Origin: Candidatus Heimdallarchaeota archaeon | GTDB lineage: Archaea > Asgardarchaeota > Heimdallarchaeia > Heimdallarchaeales > Heimdallarchaeaceae | Assembly (NCBI GenBank): GCA_016840095.1 | Contig: JAEOSZ010000131.1 | Location: forward strand, 1-50,463 | Length of the DNA stretch: 50,463 nucleotides | Direction: 5' to 3' | Program-made: the position numbers and the translations under genes | Shown here: piece after piece, positions 7,261-15,441 of the stretch | Layout: every line of letters begins with the position of its first letter | Position numbering within the stretch: position 1 is the first letter of the stretch | The notes under the pieces: model-generated | Seen by the model: only the letters and a program-made list of their open reading frames with translations | Databases searched by the model: none | Told to the model about the DNA's origin: nothing

Positions 7261-8340
7261 CTACTCTGGTTTATCATATCCCATTCTATCAATAATCGCA
7301 CTCCAGTGAGAATATATCCTTTGCTTATCTTCAGAAGAAATATTATACTGTCCTTTCTTGTAATCCTTTTCTTGTCCTATAAATTCCTCTATATCTGGTA
7401 AAGCCTCTTCAAATCCTTTCAAATTCAGTTCCTGATAAATTATCTTAGTGTAGGTTAAAGGATCTTTTATAAAATTTTCATACTTAATTTCAACTAGATT
7501 CTCACTAGGAATTAGTTCAATGTCTCTATAATATTTATCATAAATCTCTCTATATGTTTTTAGAACAAAATTTTCAAGATTAGGATAATTTTCCTGAAGA
7601 GTGAATATAGGCATTGTTTTTTTGTATAATTTCAGAGTCGAATAATATACTTCGTAAGGATCTCTGTAAATATGTACAAATTTTGCATTAGGATATAATT
7701 CTAAAAGAAGATCAACTCTAGCTGTATCAGTTGGGCTTTTCAAAATAAGCATTTTTCCTTCTTTTTTAACATGCAGTTTTTTAAGTACGTATTCAATTGT
7801 ATACTTTAATTTGCTTATCTTCTTTGCAGTTAATCCTTCCAGGGATGCATAACGAGAGTAATAGTCTTGATTCAGAGGAAAATAGGATCCTGTATAGGGA
7901 GACATTGAACAGATATTTGCTACAGCCCAATCATGTTCATGTGGTGCATCAACTCCAATTTTTACATCATCTTGTGGTCTGGTTTCTGGTAGGAATAATC
8001 CGAAAGTACTTTTTATTATGTTCTCGAAATAAAGAAAATGATTTGGAAATACAGCTTCAAACATAGTGATGTATCCATGGTTAGGATTGCGGAGCAAAAT
8101 TTCTTGTAAAAACGTTGTTCCTTGTCGCCAATGGCCTAGAATGAAGAGTGGATCTTGCTTTAGTTTGATATTCTTCACCTTTCGATCAAAAAGTATTTTT
8201 TCAATAATGCTTAGAGGTGTAAAGAAAACTACAACAAATGTAACAAAGAAAATTTGCAGCAGTTTTTTTAATGACAAATTAAACTTATTTTCTATAAGTA
8301 ACTTCATCCAAGTTTCAAAATTAGCTCCAACGGTAAACAT
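7261..8340 (-). CDS. Membrane-tethered sulfotransferase-family protein (copy B)
   Basis: 359 residues, colinear with copies A and C. Same N-terminal pattern (MFTVGANFETWMKLL), hydrophobic segment at about 29-42, 5'-PSB loop 'LGHWRQGTTFLQ' (68-79), a conserved 'ETRPQDDVKIGVDAPHEHDW' stretch, and 3'-PB motif 'FVHIYRDPYEVYYS'. The His-rich 'DAPHEH' shared with copy C may contribute the catalytic base (inference). Only 27 bp separate it from copy C upstream, so the two are probably one transcript. Confidence 0.8.
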   Translation of the reverse strand: MFTVGANFETWMKLLIENKFNLSLKKLLQIFFVTFVVVFFTPLSIIEKILFDRKVKNIKLKQDPLFILGHWRQGTTFLQEILLRNPNHGYITMFEAVFPNHFLYFENIIKSTFGLFLPETRPQDDVKIGVDAPHEHDWAVANICSMSPYTGSYFPLNQDYYSRYASLEGLTAKKISKLKYTIEYVLKKLHVKKEGKMLILKSPTDTARVDLLLELYPNAKFVHIYRDPYEVYYSTLKLYKKTMPIFTLQENYPNLENFVLKTYREIYDKYYRDIELIPSENLVEIKYENFIKDPLTYTKIIYQELNLKGFEEALPDIEEFIGQEKDYKKGQYNISSEDKQRIYSHWSAIIDRMGYDKPE

Positions 8341-8367
8341 TTATTTAATCTCCTATGTCCTCTATTT

Positions 8368-9450
8368 CTATTTTATGTTGCTTTCATAGCCCATTTTATC
8401 TATAATCTCATACCAATGTGAATAGATTTTCTGTTTCTCTTCTTTTGAAATGTTATACCTGCTTCTATTATAATCTCCTTCTGCATCTAGAAAGGCTTGT
8501 ATCTCTGGTAAGGACTCTTCATATCCTTTCAAATCAAGTTCATCATAGATTAATTTCACATAAGCAAGTGGATCCTTGATAAAATCTTCGTACTTGATTT
8601 CTACAAAATTCTTTTTTGGTATAAGAGGAACATCAGAGTAATACTTCTCATAGATATCCCTATATGCAGTAAATATAAGCTTTTCAAGATCAGGATAACC
8701 TCTTTGAAGTCTATAGATGGGAATAGTTCTTTCATGTAATTTTTTTGTAGAGTAATAAACTTCATAGGGATCTCGAATTATATGAACAAATTTAGCGTTA
8801 GGATATAATTCCAAAATTGTATCTACTGTAGCTGTGTCAATTGGATCCTTTAAAATTAGTAATTTGTCTCCGTTTTTGTAGTATAATTTCCTAATTACAT
8901 AATCAGTATAGTACCTAAGTTTGTTTCTCTCCTTTTCAGTTAAACCCTTTCCTGATGCATATCGATTATAAAACTCTTGATTAAGTGGGAAGTAAGTTCC
9001 AGAATAGATTGACATTGAACAGATATTTGCAATTGCAAAACCATGCTCATGTGGTGCATCTACTCCAATCTTCACATCATCTTGAGGTCTTGTCTCTGGA
9101 AGGAACCAGCCAAATATTCTTTTCATAAATCTCTCAAAATATAGGAAGTGGTTAGGGAAGATAGATTCATACATAGTCATATATCCATGATTAGGATTTC
9201 TAATAAGTAGTTCATGAAGAAATGTAGTTCCTTGACGCCAATGACCAATTATAAAAAGTGGATCAATTTTCATGTTTATTTCCTTTAATTTGCGATTGAA
9301 AACTATTTTTTCAATAATGCCAAATGGAGTAAAAAATACTACTACAAGTGTTACAAAGAATATTTGTGGGATTCTCAGCAAGGACAATCTAAATTTGTTT
9401 TCAATCAATAATTTCATCCATGTCCTAAGATTAGCCCCAACTGCAAACAT
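8368..9450 (-). CDS. Membrane-tethered sulfotransferase-family protein (copy C)
   Basis: 360 residues and the first gene of the B-C pair in transcription order. It has 'MFAVGANLRTWMKLL', a hydrophobic stretch near 29-42, PSB loop 'IGHWRQGTTFLHE', the 'DAPHEHGFAIANICSMS' region and 'FVHIIRDPYEVYYS'. B and C are closer to each other than to A by eye, fitting two rounds of tandem duplication. The 210-bp leader (9451-9660) has several GTTTAAC-like repeats on one strand that could be regulatory. Confidence 0.8.
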   Translation of the reverse strand: MFAVGANLRTWMKLLIENKFRLSLLRIPQIFFVTLVVVFFTPFGIIEKIVFNRKLKEINMKIDPLFIIGHWRQGTTFLHELLIRNPNHGYMTMYESIFPNHFLYFERFMKRIFGWFLPETRPQDDVKIGVDAPHEHGFAIANICSMSIYSGTYFPLNQEFYNRYASGKGLTEKERNKLRYYTDYVIRKLYYKNGDKLLILKDPIDTATVDTILELYPNAKFVHIIRDPYEVYYSTKKLHERTIPIYRLQRGYPDLEKLIFTAYRDIYEKYYSDVPLIPKKNFVEIKYEDFIKDPLAYVKLIYDELDLKGYEESLPEIQAFLDAEGDYNRSRYNISKEEKQKIYSHWYEIIDKMGYESNIK

Positions 9451-9660
9451 TATGTTATCCTCTCTTAATTCCTCAAGATTGATTTATCTACTTTACTGTG
9501 AAAGCTTTGTTTTGTGATTTCAAAAGAAACTCCTTTTGCTTACATATTAAAAATCGTGTGAAACCATTAAGATTCTATTTAACTTTTGAATTAAACTTTG
9601 TTTAACTATGCGATTGCTTAACTAAATTGTAGTGCAAAGTATCTGATGATTTCTAACTTC

Positions 9661-10161
9661 TTATCTCCAGATCATTCTCTCAAATCCTTCATCCCTTAGC
9701 GTTTTAGAAAGTTCTCCAAGATGAACAGAATTATGTCTTAATAGGTAAATAAGTTTCTCAAGTATTGATTTGAACCATTGAAAACTATCAGTATTCGTTA
9801 ATTCCTCTTCAGAGATATTTTCAAGTAATTCTGTTGTTTTTTCCTTTATTTCATTCATGTAATCTGATAGGAATTTCTTTGACATATCTATTTTAGCTTT
9901 TGCGATTTTCTCTTTACTGTCCTTTTCCCAGTCAATTCCAGCACGTGCTCCCCAATTCATTTCATCTGGAGAATTAGCTATATAGAATTTTGTTGTTTCA
10001 ATTATGTGAAATATGATATATGAGAATGTCCACTCTCCTTCATCTTTTCCCCACTCTTCATCTGGATAGTTTTCTATAGCTTGCTTGAGCATATCCCAAT
10101 GTCGGTTAAACTGAGATAAAAGTGCTTTACTAATTGAATTTTCGTTAATTTTATTAGTCAT
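9661..10161 (-). CDS. DinB-family metal-binding protein
   Basis: 166 residues, a typical DinB_2-like four-helix bundle. 'SQFNRHWDMLKQAIENYPDEEW' is the family's first helix with its Trp-containing end. His52 ('IIFHIIET'), His143 and His147 ('RHNSVHLGEL') form the expected H...H-x3-H metal site. The C-terminal 'HLGELSKTLRDEG' is very typical. Bacterial relatives include thiol S-transferases and maleylpyruvate-isomerase-like enzymes; no substrate can be assigned. A split-barrel gene lies 32 bp upstream on the same strand, repeating the DinB plus split-barrel pairing at 3349-4428. Confidence 0.8.
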   Translation of the reverse strand: MTNKINENSISKALLSQFNRHWDMLKQAIENYPDEEWGKDEGEWTFSYIIFHIIETTKFYIANSPDEMNWGARAGIDWEKDSKEKIAKAKIDMSKKFLSDYMNEIKEKTTELLENISEEELTNTDSFQWFKSILEKLIYLLRHNSVHLGELSKTLRDEGFERMIWR

Positions 10162-10193
10162 GAATTAACAACTCCTCTATTATTCTTGATCTT

Positions 10194-10667
10194 CTACTTC
10201 AACTCAACTGTTTTTTTGGCTTTTGTTGGATCTTGCATGTCCCAAAGTTTTACACCAAGTCCATATGTATTAACTTTATTTGCTGGAGTAATTTTCAACC
10301 AAATACTCTCAGCTTTCAGCTCATCTGGAAGCTCATGTTTCAAGTATTTTTTCCAAACTTTTCTTGCATAATTATCTTCAAAAGGAAGTATTTCAGCAGT
10401 ACCTTTGAAATGTATTTCTGCTGGCGGTGCTGGAAGAATCATATGAAAGAAATTCTTGTAAATTGGAATGGTTACAGACACCTTATTGTTTTTCATAATA
10501 TTTTTGGCTTTAACTGTTATTTTCCCAGTTTGAACATATAGATCTTTACCATCACTTTGATAAATAACTAAACTACTCTGAGGTTGTTGTTTCTCATTAA
10601 CTGTTGCTAGAACAAGCCACATATTCTTACGAAAATTCTTGCGGACAATTGAAGCTAAATCTTTCAT
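10194..10667 (-). CDS. PNPOx-like split-barrel flavin-binding protein
   Basis: 157 residues from ATG at 10665-10667. 'MWLVLATVNEKQQPQSSLV' is the first hairpin of the split barrel, and 'DLYVQTGKITVKAKNIMKN' and 'VSVTIPIYKNFFHMIL' follow. The C-terminus 'TYGLGVKLWDMQDPTKA' resembles 'CYGVGISIWSLRGSHTV' in the gene at 4632, so the two are paralogues. FMN or F420 binding is likely for the family; the reaction is unknown. It is divergent from the ABC operon across the palindrome at 10701-10727, so both could share one regulator. Confidence 0.75.
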   Translation of the reverse strand: MKDLASIVRKNFRKNMWLVLATVNEKQQPQSSLVIYQSDGKDLYVQTGKITVKAKNIMKNNKVSVTIPIYKNFFHMILPAPPAEIHFKGTAEILPFEDNYARKVWKKYLKHELPDELKAESIWLKITPANKVNTYGLGVKLWDMQDPTKAKKTVELK

Positions 10668-10700
10668 ATACCTAGAATGAAACCACGCTTATTAAACTTT

Positions 10701-10727
10701 ATTACTACTCTCGGAGATAGTAGTTAT
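10701..10727. promoter_or_regulatory. Palindromic operator candidate of the ABC exporter operon
   Basis: ATTACTACT (10701-10709) and AGTAGTTAT (10719-10727) are inverted repeats matching at eight of nine positions, with a 9-bp spacer. The site lies between the split-barrel gene (start 10667) and the ABC operon (start 10777). The inner TACT-N9-AGTA resembles the TACT...AGTA half-sites described for some archaeal TrmB proteins, and the operon encodes a TrmB-like regulator at 12698. I infer autoregulation of the exporter operon. Confidence 0.5.
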
Positions 10728-10776
10728 GAGAAATGTTTATTAGATTAAACAAATAAACAGAAAACTAGGTGATTTT

Positions 10777-11532
10777 TTGGCTGTTGAAAGCGAGTATGCA
10801 ATAGAGACTCAAAATCTAGTTAAGATATATAAAACTGGAAAAGTTAAAGCAGTAGATGGTTTAAATCTTAAAATCAAAAAAGGTGAAATTTACGCTTTAA
10901 TAGGTGCGAATGGAAGTGGAAAAACTACTTCTTTGAACATGATAACTGGAGCACTATTTCCTACAGAAGGAGAAATTAAAGTTCTTGGATATGATATACC
11001 AAGCAATAGACGTATGATTTCCAATTATGTAGGTGTTGCTCCGCAAGACTATTCAATATTCTTTGATCTTAGTTTAGAAGAAAATGTTCGTTTCTTTTCT
11101 AGACTCTATGGAATGAAAAAAGCAGAGTTTGAACCTAGATTTCTGGAACTTCTGAAAATACTAAGATTAGAAGAGAAGAGAAAAGCTTTAGCAAAAAATC
11201 TCTCAGGTGGAATGAAGAGAAGAACAAGTATAGCTTGTGCACTTATTCACTCTCCAAAAATTGTCTTCTTTGATGAAGCTACAGTTGGAGTTGATCCTGT
11301 TCTTAGAACCTTTTTCTGGGAATACTTCCATGATTTGAAGAAGACTGGGGTAACTTTAGTAATTACATCACATGTAATGGATGAAGCAGAGAGAGCTGAT
11401 AGAATAGGACTGATGAGAGCTGGAAAATTAATTGCTGAAGGTACTCCTGAAGAATTAAAACAGAAACATAAAGCTTCAACGATTGAAGAGATTTTCATTA
11501 AACTAAGTGAAGGAGAGATTATAGATGAATAA
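10777..11532 (+). CDS. ABC transporter ATP-binding protein (exporter, NatA/DrrA type)
   Basis: 251 residues. Walker A 'GANGSGKTT' (about 44-52), Q-loop 'APQDY', signature 'LSGGMKRR', Walker B 'IVFFDEATVGVDP' and H-loop 'ITSHVMDEAE' are all intact, so it is an active ATPase. The C-terminal 'EGTPEELKQKH' is typical of exporter ATPases of the drug/Na+ efflux group. The start is TTG at 10777 after AGGTGA. It overlaps the permease gene by 8 bp, showing translational coupling. It powers export of an unknown substrate with the 11525 permease. Confidence 0.92.
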   Translation: MAVESEYAIETQNLVKIYKTGKVKAVDGLNLKIKKGEIYALIGANGSGKTTSLNMITGALFPTEGEIKVLGYDIPSNRRMISNYVGVAPQDYSIFFDLSLEENVRFFSRLYGMKKAEFEPRFLELLKILRLEEKRKALAKNLSGGMKRRTSIACALIHSPKIVFFDEATVGVDPVLRTFFWEYFHDLKKTGVTLVITSHVMDEAERADRIGLMRAGKLIAEGTPEELKQKHKASTIEEIFIKLSEGEIIDE

Positions 11533-12688
11533 GGAAACCGAAGACTTCAAACCAAAGAATTTAAGATTCTCTTTCCGAAGAACAATGGCTATTGCCTTAA
11601 GAACAATGAACCAATTTCGAAGAGATAAAAGAACAATAGCTCTGTTATCTATAGTACCTATAATGGTGATGTTAATTTTCGGTTTAGCTTTCAGTGGAGA
11701 AATAAGAAATGTTCCAATACTGATTGAGAATAGTGATACAGCAGTTACGGTTCCTCTACCATTACATCTTGGAAACAATATCACTGAAGCTTTGAATGCT
11801 GATATTAGAACAGATTTAACAAATGGTACTTATTCTGAGGGAATAGAAGAAGTTGAGTTAGGTCGTTATTATGCAGCTATTTTGATACCTTCAAACTTTT
11901 CTCAGACTGTAGTTGAAATGTTACTAGGATTCAATGTAACTGCTAGAATATACATCTATGTTGATGCAACTGAACCAACAGTTCGAGCAAGTATAATGAG
12001 TGCAGTTTATGATGCACTGGATGAAGCAATGGGAGATAAAGGTGTCAAGATTGAACAGATTCTCGCACATGCAGGAGCAGAGTTCACTGGTCTTGATGTA
12101 GGTATTCCTTCTGTTATAGCTTTCGTGATGATCTTCTTGTTAGTAATAGTTGGTGTAATCACTGTAACACGTGAAAAAATCCAGGGAACACAAGATAGAC
12201 TATATACTACTCCTCTGAGATCTTCAGAACGATTACTGGGCTATGTTATAGGACTATTACTAATTGCTATACTGATGATATCTCTTACTTTGATATTTGG
12301 TGTGTTTGTTTTTGGAGCAAAAGTTCAAGGAAATGTTTTCCTATTGATTTTTGCTGCTTTCTTGTTTGGTATAGCACACATATTTCTAGCTGTCTTTCTA
12401 TCGAACTTTGCTCAGAACGAATTACAAGCTATTCAATTTGCTCCTTTAACAGCGATCCCAAGTATGGCTCTAGGAGGGATGATTATTCCCATAGTTAGTC
12501 TTCCTGCATGGCTACAACCTATTTCATATATTGTCCCATTAACTTATGGAATAAATCTCTTTGAAGGAATCATGTTGAAAGGGTGGGGTTTCAAGGAACT
12601 TTGGGTTGACTTCCTTGTTGTTGCAGGGATGTGTCTGCTTTTCTTCATTCTAGCAGTCATAACTGTTAGAAATAGAATGAGAGATTGA
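11525..12688 (+). CDS. ABC-2 type exporter permease
   Basis: 387 residues. One TM helix near residues 38-56 precedes a long external domain (about 57-190) with several N-glycosylation-type NxS/T sites. About five further TM helices follow (190-385), including 'IPSVIAFVMIFLLVIVGVI' and the ABC-2 motif region 'VTREKIQGTQDRLYTTPL'. The topology fits ABC-2 drug or lipid exporters of the YhgE/DrrB type. ATG at 11525 lies inside the end of the ATPase gene. Substrate unknown. Confidence 0.9.
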   Translation: MNKETEDFKPKNLRFSFRRTMAIALRTMNQFRRDKRTIALLSIVPIMVMLIFGLAFSGEIRNVPILIENSDTAVTVPLPLHLGNNITEALNADIRTDLTNGTYSEGIEEVELGRYYAAILIPSNFSQTVVEMLLGFNVTARIYIYVDATEPTVRASIMSAVYDALDEAMGDKGVKIEQILAHAGAEFTGLDVGIPSVIAFVMIFLLVIVGVITVTREKIQGTQDRLYTTPLRSSERLLGYVIGLLLIAILMISLTLIFGVFVFGAKVQGNVFLLIFAAFLFGIAHIFLAVFLSNFAQNELQAIQFAPLTAIPSMALGGMIIPIVSLPAWLQPISYIVPLTYGINLFEGIMLKGWGFKELWVDFLVVAGMCLLFFILAVITVRNRMRD

Positions 12689-12697
12689 GGTGACAAT

Positions 12698-13519
12698 TTG
12701 AATCCAAATTCCTCTACCTCTTTTTCAAAAGAAGAAACGATAAAAGCTCTTACCTTCCTAGGATTACCTTTGGGGGAAGCTAAAACCTATACTTCCTTAG
12801 TAGGAGAAGGATCTTCTCAAGCAACTAGACTAGCAGAAATTGCTGATGTACCTCAGCCGAAAGTATATGGATATTTAGAAAGTTTAGTGAAGAAGAATTA
12901 TGTTACAAGACAAATAAAGAAGGGAAAACCAGATACATTTACAGCTGTTCCATATGAGTCAGTTATTGATGCACTAGAGAGTGAAATATCATTTAGAATT
13001 AAGGAAACAAAGAAGTATTTCAAAGAAATAAGAGAAAAAGAAAAAGAAAGACAAGTTGAAGATCTTTTTTCATATTATGAAGGTACAAAAACTGTTTCAG
13101 CAGGTTTGAAGACTGTTATAGGTCAAGTTCAAGAAAACATAATCGTAGTTTTAGCTAATGAAATTCATGCATCTCAATTACAAAGTCTTTATGCTGAATT
13201 GCGAAAAGAGAAACCTTCTGTAGAGATACTCCAATTAACAGTATCTGATAAGATATTCCGTCTTCCGCCAATTAAGAAATTAGTGAACACTGAAGGGTTT
13301 AGTGGATTGTTAGCTAAAAAACCAACAATGTTTTACACAGATGTTGATTTTGAATCAAAATCCTGTTCGTCGATGAATCTATATCTTCCCCCAATAGATG
13401 ATTTTAGTTCTATGCTGATAAACATTAAACATCCCGTTGCTTTGCATCTTCAACTCCAATTGTTTGATGGATTATTTGAGATGTTAGAAAAACAAGGAAT
13501 GAGTATGAAAAAGTTATAA
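12698..13519 (+). CDS. TrmB-like winged-helix transcriptional regulator
   Basis: 273 residues. The N-terminal winged helix (about 12-75) includes 'LGLPLGEAKTYTSLVGEG', 'ATRLAEIADVPQPKVYGYLE' and 'GYLESLVKKNYVTR', the standard TrmB HTH. A charged coiled coil (about 90-118) leads to a C-terminal domain expected to bind an effector. The start is TTG at 12698; its ribosome site GAGGTGA overlaps the stop codon of the permease gene, so it is the third gene of the exporter operon. It probably controls the operon through the palindrome at 10701-10727 (inference). Confidence 0.85.
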   Translation: MNPNSSTSFSKEETIKALTFLGLPLGEAKTYTSLVGEGSSQATRLAEIADVPQPKVYGYLESLVKKNYVTRQIKKGKPDTFTAVPYESVIDALESEISFRIKETKKYFKEIREKEKERQVEDLFSYYEGTKTVSAGLKTVIGQVQENIIVVLANEIHASQLQSLYAELRKEKPSVEILQLTVSDKIFRLPPIKKLVNTEGFSGLLAKKPTMFYTDVDFESKSCSSMNLYLPPIDDFSSMLINIKHPVALHLQLQLFDGLFEMLEKQGMSMKKL

Positions 13520-13544
13520 ACCCCATCTACCTTCTTTTTTTAAC

Positions 13545-15377
13545 ATGTCTAAAGAGAAGAAGCAATTAACAGGTTCAGAGGTTATTGTGGAATATCTTGT
13601 CAAAGAAGGTGTTCCTTATGTTTTTGGTATCCCAGGTCATGGTTGTTTAGGATTAACTGATGCTCTAAGAAAATATAAAGATAAAATCAGAGTAATTCAA
13701 CCAAAACAAGAGATGTCAGGAGTTCATATGGCAGTTGGATATTATAGGGTAACTGGTCAACCTCTTGCAGTTTTTACAAGTATTGGTCCTGGTGCCATAA
13801 ACACAGCAATTGGATTAGCAGATGCATATGTAGATTCAATGCCTGTACTAGTGCTTACAGGTGATACTCATGTCCATATGAGAGGAGTAGGAGTACTTCA
13901 AGAAATCGAGAGAGATAAAGACAGTTCTATGCCTAGAGTTCTTGAACCACTAGTTAAAAGATCATTTGAGCTTGCTTCTTCTAATCAAATTCCTAAAGTG
14001 ATGCAAAGAGCTTTCAATAGTATGATGTCGGGAAGAAGAGGACCTGTACATATTGATCTTCCAATGGATGTTCAATGTGATTTTGTTGATGGATATATTC
14101 CAGAACCAGAGAAAAGAAGAACAATATCAAGACCTGGAGGAGATGTGGTACATCTTAATCTAGCTGCAGAGCTTTTCATGAGTGCAAAAAGACCTCTTAT
14201 TTGGATTGGTGGTGGAGTTGTTACTTCAGGAGCTTTTGAGGAAATTAAAGAACTAGCAGAATTTGCAGGAGCACCAGTACTTACTTCTATGATGGCAAAA
14301 GATGCATTTCCTAATGATCATCCTCTTTATGGATGGGCCACTGGATCAAAAGGGACTAAAATTGGTTTGAAATTAAGTAGCTCAGCTGATGTAGTACTTG
14401 CTGTAGGAACCCGTTTCGCGGACGAATCAACATGTTCATACAGAAAGGGAGTTGCTTGGAATTTTGGTCCAGGAGAAGATGAATCAATTCTTATTCATAT
14501 AGACATTGATCCAAATGAAATAGGGAAAAATTTCCCAACAGATGTTGGAATTATAGGAGATGCTAAAGCTGTTCTTTCTGATTTGCTAGCTTTACTCAAA
14601 GAAAATTATGAACCTATAAATTATCTAGAAACTGAGTATTTCCAAGAACTACATCAACTAAAAGAAGAATGGGCTGAATTTCTGAAGGATTGGAGAATAC
14701 CACAGCTTGAACCAGTAATGATCTCTGTAGTTTTGAAAGAAGTAAGAGAATTTCTAGATAGAGAAGCAATTGTTGTAACTAGCTCTGGAAATGTTCAAGC
14801 TCAAATGATACAAGAGTTTGAATTCTATGAACCTTACACTAGTATAACAGCTGGAGGATTTTCAACTATGGGTTATACTTTACCTGCAACCATAGGAGCT
14901 AAACTAGGAAAGCCTGAGAAACAAGTAATTGGGCTTGTTGGAGATGGAGATTTCATGATGACAATGCAAGAATTACACACAGCTAAACAGCTAAATCTGA
15001 ATGTAGTTATTGTAGTACTGAATAATGCAGGTTGGATAGCTATAACAGATTTGCAAAGAGCAGCTTATGGAAAGGACAAAGGTTTTGCAACAGAGTTTAC
15101 AGATCATGAAGGAAAATCCTATTCACCTCACTTTGCTGACATAGCTAAAGGTTTTGGTTGTTGGTCAACAAAAATTTCAAAAGCTAAGGAAATAAAACCA
15201 GCTCTTCAAATGGCTTTCAAACAGGAAGGTCCAGCTGTTGTAGAGATTATGGTTAATAGAGATCCTAAGTATACAGGATCTCCAGCATGGGGTTGGTGGG
15301 ATGTTCCAATTCCAGCATATATGACTAAGAAAAGAGAAAAATACTTAGAGCAGAAGAAGTCTGAAGATATAAGCTAG
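13545..15377 (+). CDS. TPP-dependent enzyme, acetolactate synthase/IolD-like
   Basis: 610 residues with all three TPP-enzyme domains. The N-terminal domain has 'VFGIPGHGCLGL' and a catalytic-type Glu in 'PKQEMSGVHMAVGY'. The central domain has 'KRPLIWIGGGVV'. The C-terminal diphosphate-binding motif is 'GDGDFMMTMQEL...LNNAGW'. The family covers acetolactate synthase, sulfoacetaldehyde acetyltransferase and the IolD hydrolase. The C-terminal 'WGWWDVPIPAYM' resembles IolD-type tails more than classical IlvB, and no small regulatory subunit gene is adjacent. The GPH symporter that follows suggests catabolism of an imported sugar or polyol derivative. I would not assign branched-chain amino-acid biosynthesis without phylogeny. 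Confidence 0.8.
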   Translation: MSKEKKQLTGSEVIVEYLVKEGVPYVFGIPGHGCLGLTDALRKYKDKIRVIQPKQEMSGVHMAVGYYRVTGQPLAVFTSIGPGAINTAIGLADAYVDSMPVLVLTGDTHVHMRGVGVLQEIERDKDSSMPRVLEPLVKRSFELASSNQIPKVMQRAFNSMMSGRRGPVHIDLPMDVQCDFVDGYIPEPEKRRTISRPGGDVVHLNLAAELFMSAKRPLIWIGGGVVTSGAFEEIKELAEFAGAPVLTSMMAKDAFPNDHPLYGWATGSKGTKIGLKLSSSADVVLAVGTRFADESTCSYRKGVAWNFGPGEDESILIHIDIDPNEIGKNFPTDVGIIGDAKAVLSDLLALLKENYEPINYLETEYFQELHQLKEEWAEFLKDWRIPQLEPVMISVVLKEVREFLDREAIVVTSSGNVQAQMIQEFEFYEPYTSITAGGFSTMGYTLPATIGAKLGKPEKQVIGLVGDGDFMMTMQELHTAKQLNLNVVIVVLNNAGWIAITDLQRAAYGKDKGFATEFTDHEGKSYSPHFADIAKGFGCWSTKISKAKEIKPALQMAFKQEGPAVVEIMVNRDPKYTGSPAWGWWDVPIPAYMTKKREKYLEQKKSEDIS

Positions 15378-15441
15378 TTTTCTTTAATTTCTTTAGAAAA
15401 TCCAATAAAGTTTTTATTTCAGTTAATAATTCAAACAATCT

